Assembly: GCA_964548585.1 (NCBI GenBank) | Contig: CAZJRS010000004.1 | Coordinates: 1 to 64,000, forward strand | Reading direction: 5' to 3' | Origin: Methanocella_A sp964548585 | GTDB taxonomy: Archaea; Halobacteriota; Methanocellia; Methanocellales; Methanocellaceae | DNA: 64,000 nt | In this document: positions 51,661 to 60,962 of the stretch, one piece after another | How positions within the stretch are numbered: position 1 is the first letter of the stretch | Layout of the letters: each line of letters opens with the position of its first letter | Made by a program: the position numbers and the translations under genes | The notes under the pieces: generated by a model | The model's input: the letters and a program-made list of their open reading frames with translations, nothing else | What the model was told of the DNA's origin: nothing | The model's database searches: none

Positions 51661-51739
51661 CTGATCGGTCGTCACGTTATTATCCAGTAAGAACGCGAGG
51701 TCTGGTCTGGCGCTCCTGCTTCGTTCATCTACGATCTAT

Positions 51740-52450
51740 CTATCGAAATTTTTTTACTCCCGACATGTAGATCATGATGGATGCTTTTGCCAGCACTGGG
51801 ATGTGTACAAGTATATCGTCTACCCCATCGTAGAACTCCGACCAGGCTTCGGGCAGGGGGGGCGTATAGAGCAAATGACCGATTATGGTGGAGCTCATGC
51901 AAGCGGTTTTCGACCACTTTTCAAAGTTCCTTTCAGTCATCTTCAGTATACCGCTCTCATGCCTATTCGTTATCGCCGGTAATAGATTGGTGGGGAACAG
52001 CCAGTTCGGTTCCATGATCGCTAGTCTACCTCCCTTTCTCAGAACTCGCATTGCCTCGCTCAGTCCTCGGCAGGGATCCGAAAAATGGTGCAGTGTTCCA
52101 GATATGACAGCAAGATCGAACGAATCGTTCTTAAAAGGCAGCCTGTGTCCGTCTCCCATGATCAGGGAGACATCTTCCTCCCACAGTTTTTTTCGGGCCT
52201 CTCTGAGCATACCCAGCGAGATATCTACGCCTGTATATGATATCGCAGGGTATCTATTGATCAGGTACTCCGCGTGAATCCCTGTCCCGGTTCCCAACTC
52301 CAGGATTTTTACCGAGGCTGGCTGGTTACCTATATCCAGTAGCTCGCAGATTTTTTCGATCTTTCTTTGATGATTCCGATTACTCCTGCTGAACAACACG
52401 CCTTTATCGAATCTGGCCGCCTTGTTATCATAGTATTTTTTCTGGATCAT
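51740..52450 (-). CDS. Class I SAM-dependent methyltransferase
   Basis: 236 residues from the ATG at 52450 (MIQKKYYDNKAARFDKG), preceded by GGTGAG and four bases after the stop of the upstream glycosyltransferase. The longer start at 52561 would overlap that gene by 107 bases. Motif I is VKILELGTGTGIHAEYL and motif IV is LAVISGTLHHFSDP, a Methyltransf_11-type enzyme. Likely methylates a sugar or a lipid carrier within the glycan pathway. Confidence 0.88.
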   Translation of the reverse strand: MIQKKYYDNKAARFDKGVLFSRSNRNHQRKIEKICELLDIGNQPASVKILELGTGTGIHAEYLINRYPAISYTGVDISLGMLREARKKLWEEDVSLIMGDGHRLPFKNDSFDLAVISGTLHHFSDPCRGLSEAMRVLRKGGRLAIMEPNWLFPTNLLPAITNRHESGILKMTERNFEKWSKTACMSSTIIGHLLYTPPLPEAWSEFYDGVDDILVHIPVLAKASIMIYMSGVKKFR

Positions 52451-52454
52451 CCGC

Positions 52455-53594
52455 TCACCAGTCCAATAATACTGATTCGTATCTTGACGTGATTTTTTCG
52501 ATGTACAACTTTTTGACGTCTTCCCGGTTTCTGGCCCCCATATTCCGCCGCAGATTTTCATCTTCTACCATCGCGGCCAATTTTTCCGCGGTTTTATCAA
52601 TAGCACCCACTTGGACAAACAGAACGTTTTTACCTTCCTCTAAAAAATCCGTTTGCCCCCCGCTGTCCGTGGCGACGATCGGCAAACCGGAGTACATTGC
52701 CTCCATCAGGCAGATACCGAAACCTTCGTGTAGCGAACTCAAGAGGTAGATATCGGCATTTTCGAGGTACTGGTACTTCTTTTCCTCAGACTGGTAGCCC
52801 AGGAAGGAAGCCCTTTCTTCGAGGTGTAGTTCCCTTGCTAAAGTCTTTAAGTGAGATTCCTCCGGCCCATCGCCGATAATGATGTACCTTAGGTTTTGGA
52901 GATCAAGCTGCGCAATCGCCCTTAGAGCATCAGCATAGCCTTTTCTTTTGACTAAGCGGCCGACCGATACGATCACGGTTTCGCTCTCTGTCATGCCCAG
53001 ATCCCTTCTCGACTTGGGCTCTACATCCGGAATAACGAAACCGACGGGGATAATCTCAACGGGCTTACCTGGCCGATAGTATTTTTCAGCGCACATCTTT
53101 ATGTTTTCAGATTCTGCAACAATCCTGTCCGAGTGGCGAAACAGCGCTGAGATGAGCGTTCGCAGAATCCAGTATCTATGGGGGGACGTCTTTTTGCTCG
53201 GATCGTAGATATCGCCACCGTAAATCGAGACAACGCCCGGTACCTTAAGCGCTTTTGCAAGTAGAACTCCGCTCAGTCCCGAAGGGATCACAAAATGCGA
53301 GTGTATCACATCATACTGGTTTTGCCGGCCAAGCTGTAGCCCTTTTACCAGGCTAGATGGGAAGAATGCTACCATTGAAAGAAGTGAGGCTGTGCTCAGG
53401 TCCTTTCTTCCTAAAGCGGGCACTCGGAAGATGTTGATACCATCGATCTTCTCGGTCGTCGGCAGGTCTCCGAACGCTGTCGTTACGTAGTCGACCTCAT
53501 GCTTTTTCGCAAGCTCCCGGGCAAGGTTATGACAAGCCACACCGCCGCCGCCGCCGAGTGGCGGACACTCGTAGTTAATAATCAGTATCCTCAT
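52455..53594 (-). CDS. Family 4 glycosyltransferase
   Basis: 379 residues. N-terminal PPLGGGGGVACHNLARELA, GT-B fold, donor motif LHEGFGICLMEAMYSGLPIVATDSGG. Complete. Lies in a - strand block GT2-GT4-methyltransferase with short spacings, so probably acts on the same lipid-linked chain. Confidence 0.93.
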   Translation of the reverse strand: MRILIINYECPPLGGGGGVACHNLARELAKKHEVDYVTTAFGDLPTTEKIDGINIFRVPALGRKDLSTASLLSMVAFFPSSLVKGLQLGRQNQYDVIHSHFVIPSGLSGVLLAKALKVPGVVSIYGGDIYDPSKKTSPHRYWILRTLISALFRHSDRIVAESENIKMCAEKYYRPGKPVEIIPVGFVIPDVEPKSRRDLGMTESETVIVSVGRLVKRKGYADALRAIAQLDLQNLRYIIIGDGPEESHLKTLARELHLEERASFLGYQSEEKKYQYLENADIYLLSSLHEGFGICLMEAMYSGLPIVATDSGGQTDFLEEGKNVLFVQVGAIDKTAEKLAAMVEDENLRRNMGARNREDVKKLYIEKITSRYESVLLDW

Positions 53595-53608
53595 ACCTAT
53601 CTCAAAAC

Positions 53609-54574
53609 TTATCTGATAATACCTTTACCTATTAGCCTGTCGATCCTGTAATTTTTAAAGTTCCCTTGCCTGTAATACGTTTTCAATACGATGTCCGCCA
53701 TGATCCCGAAAGCGAGAAACTGAAGTCCCACAATCACCGACATGATAGCGAGGATAAAAAGCGGCCGATCTGAGAGGGACCTGTTTAGTAGTAGCCTCTC
53801 CCCGACCAGGAAAACTGACAGGAGAAAACCTGCCGAGCCAATCAGGATACCTATCGTGCCGAAGATATGCATCGGTCTTGCAGAAAAGCGGCTCCAGAAG
53901 GTGATCACTATCAGGTCGGCAAATCCCTTGAAGAGCCTCCTCCAGTTGTACTTAGAAACCCCGTGTCTGCGCTCCCTGTGATTTACCTTCGTTTCTCCCA
54001 CCCTGAAACCGTTGTAGTGCAAAATCGCCGGTATATACCTGTGCATCTCTCCGTACAGCTCAAAGTCTTCCACACACTCTTTCTTATAAATCCGCAGAGT
54101 GCAGCCTGAATCGTGTATGCGTTCCTTCACAAGGAGCTTCCGTAAAGTGTTGGATATGCCTGAGAAGATCTTTTTCGCGAATCGGTCTCTCCTGTTTGCC
54201 CGCCAGCCGCAGACGACGTCATAGTCCTCCTCTGACAACGTTTTTAGCAAACGGGGAAGATCGGTGGGATCGTTCTGAAGATCGGCATCCATGGTGACGA
54301 TATACTCACCCTTCGCATGGTCAAATCCTGCTTTCAGAGCAGCGCTCTGGCCAAAGTTGCGCCGGAACTTAATGACCCTGACGCAGTCGTCAGCTTTCGA
54401 CACGTCTGCCAGTTTGGAAAATGAGCCGTCAGTAGAGCCATCATCTACGAAAATGATTTCGTAAGGTAACCCCGTGGATATAAGCACAGCTTTCAACTCC
54501 TTATAAAGCTCATTGATATTGTCTTTTTCATTATACAGTGGTATGACAATGGAAATCGATCCCGTATCTTGCAT
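53609..54574 (-). CDS. Family 2 glycosyltransferase, polyprenyl-phosphate type
   Basis: 321 residues. VIPLYNEKDNINELY, the DDGSTDGSF metal-binding loop, and DADLQNDPTDLP as the DxD region. Two membrane helices near 235-260 and 270-295 follow. This is the ArnC/DPMS-like layout. First gene of the - strand block; the start at 54574 is 113 bases from the divergent flippase-like gene. Confidence 0.92.
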   Translation of the reverse strand: MQDTGSISIVIPLYNEKDNINELYKELKAVLISTGLPYEIIFVDDGSTDGSFSKLADVSKADDCVRVIKFRRNFGQSAALKAGFDHAKGEYIVTMDADLQNDPTDLPRLLKTLSEEDYDVVCGWRANRRDRFAKKIFSGISNTLRKLLVKERIHDSGCTLRIYKKECVEDFELYGEMHRYIPAILHYNGFRVGETKVNHRERRHGVSKYNWRRLFKGFADLIVITFWSRFSARPMHIFGTIGILIGSAGFLLSVFLVGERLLLNRSLSDRPLFILAIMSVIVGLQFLAFGIMADIVLKTYYRQGNFKNYRIDRLIGKGIIR

Positions 54575-54652
54575 CTGCGTATCCCCGGATTGTTTTACGT
54601 TTATGGGTTAATATAGTAAAAACTAATCGCTCCTGTACAGGCACGAAAATAA

Positions 54653-54662
54653 GCATTTATAG
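54653..54662 (+). promoter_or_regulatory. TATA-like box of the flippase-like gene
   Basis: GCATTTATAG lies 26-35 bases before the ATG at 54688. It closely matches the purE box (CATTTATAG), so it is a good example of this genome's promoter pattern. Confidence 0.55.
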
Positions 54663-54687
54663 CAGGAAGGAATATGCACTGGATAGC

Positions 54688-55668
54688 ATGGACAAAGGGA
54701 AACTAGTGAAAATATCGATCATCTTGATTACTTTGATCATCGCCTATTTTTTGCTTTCCCAGATATCGATTACACAGATCGTAAACTCGCTGATGTCCGT
54801 GAGTGCTCCCGTTCTGATAGTCAGCTTTGCGCTTTACTCCCTTATGAATGGATTCCGGGCGCTTCGATACTCCCTTATGGTGGGCAAGCCCGGGGGCAAG
54901 GCAATGATGAAGATGTTCGGCATAGTCTGCACTCATAATATGGCCAACAATGTCCTCCCTTTTCGCACAGGTGAGCTGACTTTCGTCTACCTTGCGCGGG
55001 TTCGCCTGAACGTGGCTGCCAGTGTCGGAGCGGTGACCGTTCTGATGTCCCGCATCTACGACATCTTTGTCATCTGCTTGTTGGTAATAGCCATCGCCAT
55101 AGCCTTCCCAGGCAACTACGGTATGATCAACGGGACAACATCTTACCTGGCCATCAGTGCGCTCGTCATGTTTCTGGCCATAGCGCTGTTCGTCGTCTAC
55201 CCGAAGCTGCTCATCGCACTCCTCGATCTCGGCTATCGCACTATCCCGAGCAGATACCTTCTTTACTTGCGCTGTAAGATGGCGGAAATCGCCGAGTTTT
55301 ACGCTACCGTGAATTTTTTGAGGAGCATCCCTCTTACCTTGATACTCTCAATCATCGTTTGGCTGCTGAGCATGATGACAATTTACGTGCTGGCCGTCAG
55401 TATGGGGTTTACAATCAGCCCGTGGGCGATTCTGATCGGTATCCTGATCGTAGTCATAGCCTCTTCGATCCCTGTCCAGGGCATCGCCAATCTCGGATCT
55501 TTTGAGCTGATCTGGTCATTTGTGTTCATAGCTTTGAACGTAAGTAAAGAAACGGCCATATCTTCAGGGTTTGCCATTCACTTGATCATCCTGACCTTTG
55601 CTGCTCTGCTCTGGTTAGCCACGAGCGTGTTCGGCAGGGCCGGGATACTGACAGATCCAGCCCACTAA
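54688..55668 (+). CDS. LPG-synthase-TM/UPF0104-like integral membrane protein
   Basis: 326 residues, about eight membrane helices. The family block NNVLPFRTGELTFVYLARVRL, with Arg and Glu inside the membrane region, is conserved in the lysylphosphatidylglycerol synthase-TM superfamily. Archaeal members (AglD-type loci) are associated with lipid-linked sugar flipping. The surrounding sugar genes suggest a similar role here. It ends five bases before a convergent epimerase gene. Confidence 0.8.
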   Translation: MDKGKLVKISIILITLIIAYFLLSQISITQIVNSLMSVSAPVLIVSFALYSLMNGFRALRYSLMVGKPGGKAMMKMFGIVCTHNMANNVLPFRTGELTFVYLARVRLNVAASVGAVTVLMSRIYDIFVICLLVIAIAIAFPGNYGMINGTTSYLAISALVMFLAIALFVVYPKLLIALLDLGYRTIPSRYLLYLRCKMAEIAEFYATVNFLRSIPLTLILSIIVWLLSMMTIYVLAVSMGFTISPWAILIGILIVVIASSIPVQGIANLGSFELIWSFVFIALNVSKETAISSGFAIHLIILTFAALLWLATSVFGRAGILTDPAH

Positions 55669-55672
55669 CCGA

Positions 55673-56611
55673 TTACAGGGCCTTTAACGTGTACTCGACA
55701 TACTTTTTCAAGCCCTCTCGAAGCTTTACTTCGGGCTGGTAGCCAAGTTCTTTTCTCGCCTTGGAGACATCGGCCTTGGTGTGCTCCATGTCCCCCACAA
55801 TGTTATCGTGGTTCACTATCGACGATTTGCTGCCCGTAAGGCTGATGATCCGTTCGGCCAGCGCCCTGATCGTGGTATCTTCCCCGCCCCCTATGTTATA
55901 AACGCCATGACCATGGTCCATCGCAAGGAGGTTGGCATTTACCACATTATCGATGTAAGTAAAATCCCTTGTTTTATTGCCGTCTCCGAAAATGTCGAGG
56001 TCTTTACCGGCGAGGGCGCAGTAAGTGAAGATCGAGATGGCGAGATCGGGCCTCATGTGGGGGCCGAAGACCGTAAAATACCTCAGCGATACTGTATCAA
56101 GCCCATAGATCGATCGGTAGACCTCACAATATTGTTCAAAGCAGAGCTTGGAAACCCCATACGGAGAGATCGGCATTGGCGGGAGATCTTCCCGTTGGGG
56201 TAATCCTGTAGTTAAACCGTAGACCGACGATGACGAGGCGTTTATAAATTTTATTACGCTGTGGTTTCGTGCAGCATCCAGCATCTTCAGTCCCCCGGTT
56301 ACATTTACCTCGTTTGTCTTCTGAGGGTTCCTGATCGATGCCCCTACACCTGCCTGCGCCGCGTTGTGAAAGACGTAGTCCACACCCTCCATCGCCCTTT
56401 CGACCAGCTCATTTTCGAGAATGCTACCCCGGATCAGGCTGAACTTTTCGTAGGGTATCAGCAGCGCTATGTTCCGCTCTTTTAAGTCTTGGCTGTAATA
56501 TGGATCAAAGTTATCGATACAGACGACCTCATGCCCTCTCTTTAGCAGTTCTTTAGCTAGGTGAGACCCGATAAAGCCCGCTCCGCCTGTAACTAGACAC
56601 CTGTATATCAC
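55673..56611 (-). CDS. NAD-dependent nucleotide-sugar epimerase/dehydratase
   Basis: 312 residues, extended SDR. NAD loop GGAGFIGSHLAKELL, catalytic YGVSK, serine region NASSSSVYG, and RYFTVFGPHMRPDLAI. It looks like a UDP-glucose/glucuronate 4-epimerase but the exact substrate is open. Six bases separate it from the SDR gene upstream, in the block with gmd. Confidence 0.88.
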   Translation of the reverse strand: MIYRCLVTGGAGFIGSHLAKELLKRGHEVVCIDNFDPYYSQDLKERNIALLIPYEKFSLIRGSILENELVERAMEGVDYVFHNAAQAGVGASIRNPQKTNEVNVTGGLKMLDAARNHSVIKFINASSSSVYGLTTGLPQREDLPPMPISPYGVSKLCFEQYCEVYRSIYGLDTVSLRYFTVFGPHMRPDLAISIFTYCALAGKDLDIFGDGNKTRDFTYIDNVVNANLLAMDHGHGVYNIGGGEDTTIRALAERIISLTGSKSSIVNHDNIVGDMEHTKADVSKARKELGYQPEVKLREGLKKYVEYTLKAL

Positions 56612-56617
56612 AAAACC

Positions 56618-57526
56618 TCAAACTAGATACGATGCTATCGATTGCTTGATCCCTCTCTCGATGCCCGTTAATGCTATAGGCCCGAGGCTCTCCAGCTTAG
56701 TTACATCTGCGCGCATGCGCGGTATCTCTACGTTACCGGCCCTTTTCCGATCTTCAGCACTCAGGATATTGATAGCCGGGTCAATGGCATCCCTGATCAG
56801 TATAACCATATCGGCGATCCGGGTTTCCTTCCCCGATCCTACGTTAAACACGCCTCGGCCCTTCTCTCCTACTAATAGAAACACTTTCACGGCATCTTCC
56901 ACGTACATGAAATCTCTGGTCGGGTCAGTGTTGCCCACTTTGATGATCCTGTTTTTAAGCGCCTGCTCAATTACTCCCGGAATCAAAAAACTGGGATCCT
57001 GCCCCGGCCCGAACATGTTAAACGGCCTTAAAATAGCATACTCCATCCCATAGCTATTCCCATACGCCTGCACAATGTTCTCTGCCGCAATCTTACTAGC
57101 TGCATACGCCTCTCTCGGCACAACCGGGTGCTTCTCATCAATCGGCAAATACTGTGGCACACCATACACATGCGCGCTGCTCACATAAACAAACTTTTTC
57201 ACACCGGCCTTCCGTGCCTCTTCCAGCACATTTGCGGTGCCCATGGTATTCGTCTCGATCGTCCTCAGCGGGTTCTTGATCGAAGCATCCACATTAGAGA
57301 TCGCCGCCAGGTGATAAACCATATCTACGTCTTTACAGAGCCCTTCCAGTGATGCTGGCCTGGTGATATCCCCAGCTTTCCATCTCAGACCTTCTTGTTG
57401 CGCCCCATCTCCATCGGTCGAAAGCCCTATGACCTCTGCACCCTCCTTTATTAACGCGTCGACTAGGTATCGGCCTACGAAACCCTTGGCACCAGTGACA
57501 AGGACCTTTTTACCCGTCCAGAACAT
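56618..57526 (-). CDS. NAD-dependent nucleotide-sugar reductase/epimerase
   Basis: 302 residues, extended SDR. NAD loop GAKGFVGRYLVDALI, serine region VYVSSAHVYG, catalytic YAASK, RPFNMFGPGQDPSFL. Directly downstream of gmd with a nine-base gap. It is therefore a good candidate for the enzyme that reduces GDP-4-keto-6-deoxymannose (e.g. to GDP-rhamnose or a related sugar). That assignment rests on context. Confidence 0.82.
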   Translation of the reverse strand: MFWTGKKVLVTGAKGFVGRYLVDALIKEGAEVIGLSTDGDGAQQEGLRWKAGDITRPASLEGLCKDVDMVYHLAAISNVDASIKNPLRTIETNTMGTANVLEEARKAGVKKFVYVSSAHVYGVPQYLPIDEKHPVVPREAYAASKIAAENIVQAYGNSYGMEYAILRPFNMFGPGQDPSFLIPGVIEQALKNRIIKVGNTDPTRDFMYVEDAVKVFLLVGEKGRGVFNVGSGKETRIADMVILIRDAIDPAINILSAEDRKRAGNVEIPRMRADVTKLESLGPIALTGIERGIKQSIASYLV

Positions 57527-57535
57527 CTGCGCTCC

Positions 57536-58543
57536 TTATTCTGATTTGCTCCGGGGTGTCTTGCCCTTACTCTTCAAATCCCGTGCAACGAGCTCGATGT
57601 CGCTCTCTACCATCATCTTAACCAGCTGCGGGAACGTAACCTTCGGCTTCCATCCCAGAACCTTCTGCGCCTTCGAAGCGTCCCCCAGCAACAGATCCAC
57701 TTCCGCCGGTCTCACGAACTTCGGGTCAATCTTAACATACTTTTCCCAGTCCAGGTCCGCCGCTCCGAATGCCAGTTCGCAAAACTCCTTAACCGAGTGA
57801 GTCTCTCCCGTACCGACCACAAAATCATCCGGCTTCTCCTGCTGAAGCATGAGCCACATTGCCTCTACATAGTCTCCTGCGAAGCCCCAGTCACGTTTTG
57901 AGTCCAGATTGCCCAGCCGAAGCTCGTCCTGTAACCCATGATAGATTCGGGCCACACCATCCGATATCTTCCTGGTGACAAACTCGATGCCTCTCCGGGG
58001 TGACTCATGGTTGAACAGGATTCCGCTACACGCATACATGCCGAAGCTTTCCCGATAATTGACAGTGATCCAGTGGCCATATAACTTCGCAACCGCATAG
58101 GGGCTCCGCGGGTAGAACGGTGTCTTTTCGTTCTGCGGTGTAGTCTGTACTTTTCCGAACATCTCGCTCGAAGATGCCTGGTAAAACTTCGCGTTACTCC
58201 CTGTAGCCCTGATCGCCTCTAAAAGCCTCGTCACGCCGATTGCCGTAGTCTCCCCTGTGAAGATCGGCTGGCTCCACGATGAGCCCACAAATGACTGCGC
58301 TGCAAGGTTATATATCTCGTCCGGCTGACTCTGCCTGATTACCGATAAGAGCGAGCTCTCGTCGGTCAGATCGCCCGGAATCAGGTGAATTTTATCCATT
58401 ATTTGCTCGATCCTGGTCGTGCTGACCGAGCTTGTCCTGCGAGTAAGGCCGTATACCTCATAACCCTTTTTTAGTAATAATTCGGCCAGGTATGAGCCAT
58501 CCTGACCTGTGATACCAGTGATAAGCGCGCTCTTCTTAACCAT
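57536..58543 (-). CDS. gmd: GDP-mannose 4,6-dehydratase
   Basis: 335 residues from the ATG at 58543 (MVKKSALITGITGQDGSYL). The longer start at 58675 adds 44 residues not found in the family. Signatures: GITGQDGSYLAELLL, NLAAQSFVGSSW, SSSEMFGKVQ, YAVAK, NHESPRRG and RDWGFAGDYVEAMW, all typical of Gmd. Makes GDP-4-keto-6-deoxymannose, the branch point to GDP-rhamnose and GDP-fucose. First gene of the block with the two SDR genes downstream. Confidence 0.95.
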   Translation of the reverse strand: MVKKSALITGITGQDGSYLAELLLKKGYEVYGLTRRTSSVSTTRIEQIMDKIHLIPGDLTDESSLLSVIRQSQPDEIYNLAAQSFVGSSWSQPIFTGETTAIGVTRLLEAIRATGSNAKFYQASSSEMFGKVQTTPQNEKTPFYPRSPYAVAKLYGHWITVNYRESFGMYACSGILFNHESPRRGIEFVTRKISDGVARIYHGLQDELRLGNLDSKRDWGFAGDYVEAMWLMLQQEKPDDFVVGTGETHSVKEFCELAFGAADLDWEKYVKIDPKFVRPAEVDLLLGDASKAQKVLGWKPKVTFPQLVKMMVESDIELVARDLKSKGKTPRSKSE

Positions 58544-58730
58544 AATGATCTCTCGATGATGGATATGCTGAGTTAATCTGTAAAAGTCGTCACTCAAAAT
58601 AAGCTTGTCGATACATCCCAGGACCAAAAACAGCCTATCGAGTCGTTTCCTGTTCAAATTACTGTCGCGGCGCAAATAATATTAAATAATACCATCACGT
58701 TTAATCACTTGATATCAGGTTGTTACTCTT
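58544..58730. promoter_or_regulatory. Divergent promoter region, gmd and rml operon
   Basis: 187 bases. AT-rich ATAATATTAAATAATACC near 58677-58694 is the best TATA-like candidate and lies about 37-54 bases before the rmlC-like start. Nothing else is seen. Confidence 0.4.
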
Positions 58731-59204
58731 ATGGCTGACATCGATGGCGTTGTGCTTAAAAAGCTCCGGTTGATCCCGGATGAGAGGGGATGGCTCATGG
58801 AGATTTTACGTTGTGATGACCCCCTCTTCAAGCAGTTCGGCCAGGTCTATGTGACAACGGCTTACCCCGGAGTTGTGAAAGGCTGGCATTATCACAAAAA
58901 ACAGACTGACAATTTTACTTGCATCAACGGAATGATGAAGGTCGCCCTGTATGATGGGAGAAATGGTTCACCGACAAAAGGCAACCTGATGGAGCTCTTC
59001 ATCGGGGATAAGAACCCTATGCTCATTTCTGTCCCACCGGGGGTCTATCACGGTTTCAAAGGAATCGGCACTGAAACCGCTTTCTTCCTGAGCGTGCCTA
59101 CGTTACCATATAATTATGCAGAGCCTGATGAATACCGTTTAGCACCGGATACCACGGAGATTCCATACGACTGGGGCCTACAACCAGGCTTAAAGCACGG
59201 TTAA
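58731..59204 (+). CDS. rmlC: dTDP-4-dehydrorhamnose 3,5-epimerase-like cupin
   Basis: 157 residues, shorter than canonical RmlC (about 180). The cupin core has KGWHYHKKQTDNF, where the first His corresponds to the catalytic-site His of the RGLHYQ motif, and ISVPPGVYHGFKGIGTE. The usual Arg-Gly-Leu-His is changed to Lys-Gly-Trp-His, so this is a divergent branch. Its position as first gene of an rmlC-B-D-A order strongly suggests it supplies the epimerase step of dTDP-L-rhamnose synthesis. Confidence 0.85.
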   Translation: MADIDGVVLKKLRLIPDERGWLMEILRCDDPLFKQFGQVYVTTAYPGVVKGWHYHKKQTDNFTCINGMMKVALYDGRNGSPTKGNLMELFIGDKNPMLISVPPGVYHGFKGIGTETAFFLSVPTLPYNYAEPDEYRLAPDTTEIPYDWGLQPGLKHG

Positions 59205-59217
59205 TTGAGGTAATCAG

Positions 59218-60177
59218 ATGAAAAATATTCTTGTTACAGGCGGCTGCGGTTTCATCGGCAGCAATTTCATCCGGCACATGCTGGGAACACACCCGGAAAT
59301 CAACATCCTGAACCTCGATGTGCTCACTTATGCAGGCAACCCCGATAACCTCCGTGACCTGGAAGATCACCCCGGATACGGGTTCGTCAAGGGTGACATT
59401 TGTGACGCATCGGTGGTCAACAGCATTATGAAAAACGTCGACACTGTTGTTCATTTTGCCGCAGAGAGCCACGTTGATCGATCCATCTCCGACGGTGGTG
59501 CCTTTGTTACCACTAATGTGCTCGGCACGCACACGCTTCTGAAGTCTGCGCTGGAGCATAAGATCAAGCGGTTCATCCATGTATCCACCGATGAGGTGTA
59601 CGGGAGTATCATGGAAGGCTCGTTCAGAGAAACGGATATCCTCGAACCTTCCAGTCCCTACTCGGCGAGCAAAGCCGGCTCGGATCTCATCGCACTGGCC
59701 TATCAGAACACCTACCAGCTGCCGGTGATCGTCACCCGGTGCACGAATAATTACGGGCCGTACCAGTTCCCGGAGAAGCTTATTCCGCTATTCGTCACCA
59801 ACCTGATGCAAGGAAAGCGTGTCCCTGTTTACGGTTCAGGAAAGAACATCCGTGACTGGCTATACGTGCAAGACCACTGCAGCGCCATTGACTTCATTCT
59901 GCACAATGGCACCGATGGCGAGATCTACAATATCGGTGGTGGCGAGGAAAAAACCAACCTGGAGATCACTAATCTGATCCTGAAGCTGCTCGATAAGGAC
60001 GAGAGCATGATCGAGTACGTCAAGGATCGGCCCGGCCACGATTTCCGCTACTCGCTGGATATCTCAAAACTAAAACAGCTGGGCTGGTCACCCTCCTATA
60101 AATTCGAGGATGCGCTCGAGGCGACTGTTAACTGGTATGTGGAAAACCGCTGGTGGTGGGAAAAATTAAAACACTGA
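59218..60177 (+). CDS. rmlB: dTDP-glucose 4,6-dehydratase
   Basis: 319 residues. NAD loop TGGCGFIGSNFIRHML, the RmlB-specific blocks VVHFAAESHVDRSI and VSTDEVYG, catalytic YSASK, and RCTNNYGPYQFPEKLIPL. Converts dTDP-glucose to dTDP-4-keto-6-deoxyglucose. Starts 13 bases after the rmlC-like gene and overlaps rmlD by 25 bases or so. Confidence 0.97.
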   Translation: MKNILVTGGCGFIGSNFIRHMLGTHPEINILNLDVLTYAGNPDNLRDLEDHPGYGFVKGDICDASVVNSIMKNVDTVVHFAAESHVDRSISDGGAFVTTNVLGTHTLLKSALEHKIKRFIHVSTDEVYGSIMEGSFRETDILEPSSPYSASKAGSDLIALAYQNTYQLPVIVTRCTNNYGPYQFPEKLIPLFVTNLMQGKRVPVYGSGKNIRDWLYVQDHCSAIDFILHNGTDGEIYNIGGGEEKTNLEITNLILKLLDKDESMIEYVKDRPGHDFRYSLDISKLKQLGWSPSYKFEDALEATVNWYVENRWWWEKLKH

Positions 60178-60962
60178 TCATTGGGGCCAGCGGCATGCTG
60201 GGGACAGATCTCCGCTACGCTTTTCCAGATGCATCTACGCTGACTCACAACGATGTCGATCTCACCAGCCGCGAATCCGTACAAAAAGCCATCCGGAATG
60301 CAGCCCCTGAGGTAGTGATCAATGCTGCCGCATACACTAACGTAGACGGCTGCGAGGATGAGCCAGAGAAAGCCTATGCCGTGAATGGCCTGGGGCCAGC
60401 GTACCTGGCCGAGGCCTGCAAAGAAGTCGGCGCAACTCTGGTCCATTACAGCACCGACTATGTGTTCGACGGCACTAAAAATGAGTACGTGGAAACAGAC
60501 CTGACAAACCCGATCAGTGTCTATGGTAAGTCCAAGCTAGCAGGAGAAAAGAATATCCAGTACAACATGGATGATTTTAGAATCATCCGCACCTCCTGGC
60601 TCTTCGGCCGGCACGGCAAAAATTTTGTGGACACTATGCTGACCATCTCTAAGCAGATGCCAACGGTCAAAGTGGTTAACGATCAGATCGGCAAGCCTAC
60701 CTACACGGTAGATCTGGCTAAAAAAACGGAGGAGATTATCACAATGCCAGCAGGCATTTACCACATTACAAACGATGGCATATGCTCGTGGTTCGATTTC
60801 GCATCCGCAATCATCAATAATGTGGAGCCTTGCACTACAGCCGAATATCCGAGAAAGGCTAAGCGTCCTATGTATTCGGTACTTAAAAATACAAAGACCG
60901 CTCCAATGAGGCACTGGAAATTAGCTTTAAACGATTATCTCTCAGGTAAAGGTGGATTCTGA
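60153..60962 (+). CDS. rmlD: dTDP-4-dehydrorhamnose reductase
   Basis: 269 residues from GTG at 60153; the adjacent GTG at 60156 is equally possible. Both lie within the end of rmlB. Motifs: IIGASGMLGTDL, NAAAYTNVDGCEDEPEKA, YSTDYVFDGTK, catalytic YGKSK, and RTSWLFGRHGKNFVDTML. Last step of dTDP-L-rhamnose formation. Its stop overlaps the rmlA start by one base (TGATG). Confidence 0.96.
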   Translation: MVGKIKTLIIGASGMLGTDLRYAFPDASTLTHNDVDLTSRESVQKAIRNAAPEVVINAAAYTNVDGCEDEPEKAYAVNGLGPAYLAEACKEVGATLVHYSTDYVFDGTKNEYVETDLTNPISVYGKSKLAGEKNIQYNMDDFRIIRTSWLFGRHGKNFVDTMLTISKQMPTVKVVNDQIGKPTYTVDLAKKTEEIITMPAGIYHITNDGICSWFDFASAIINNVEPCTTAEYPRKAKRPMYSVLKNTKTAPMRHWKLALNDYLSGKGGF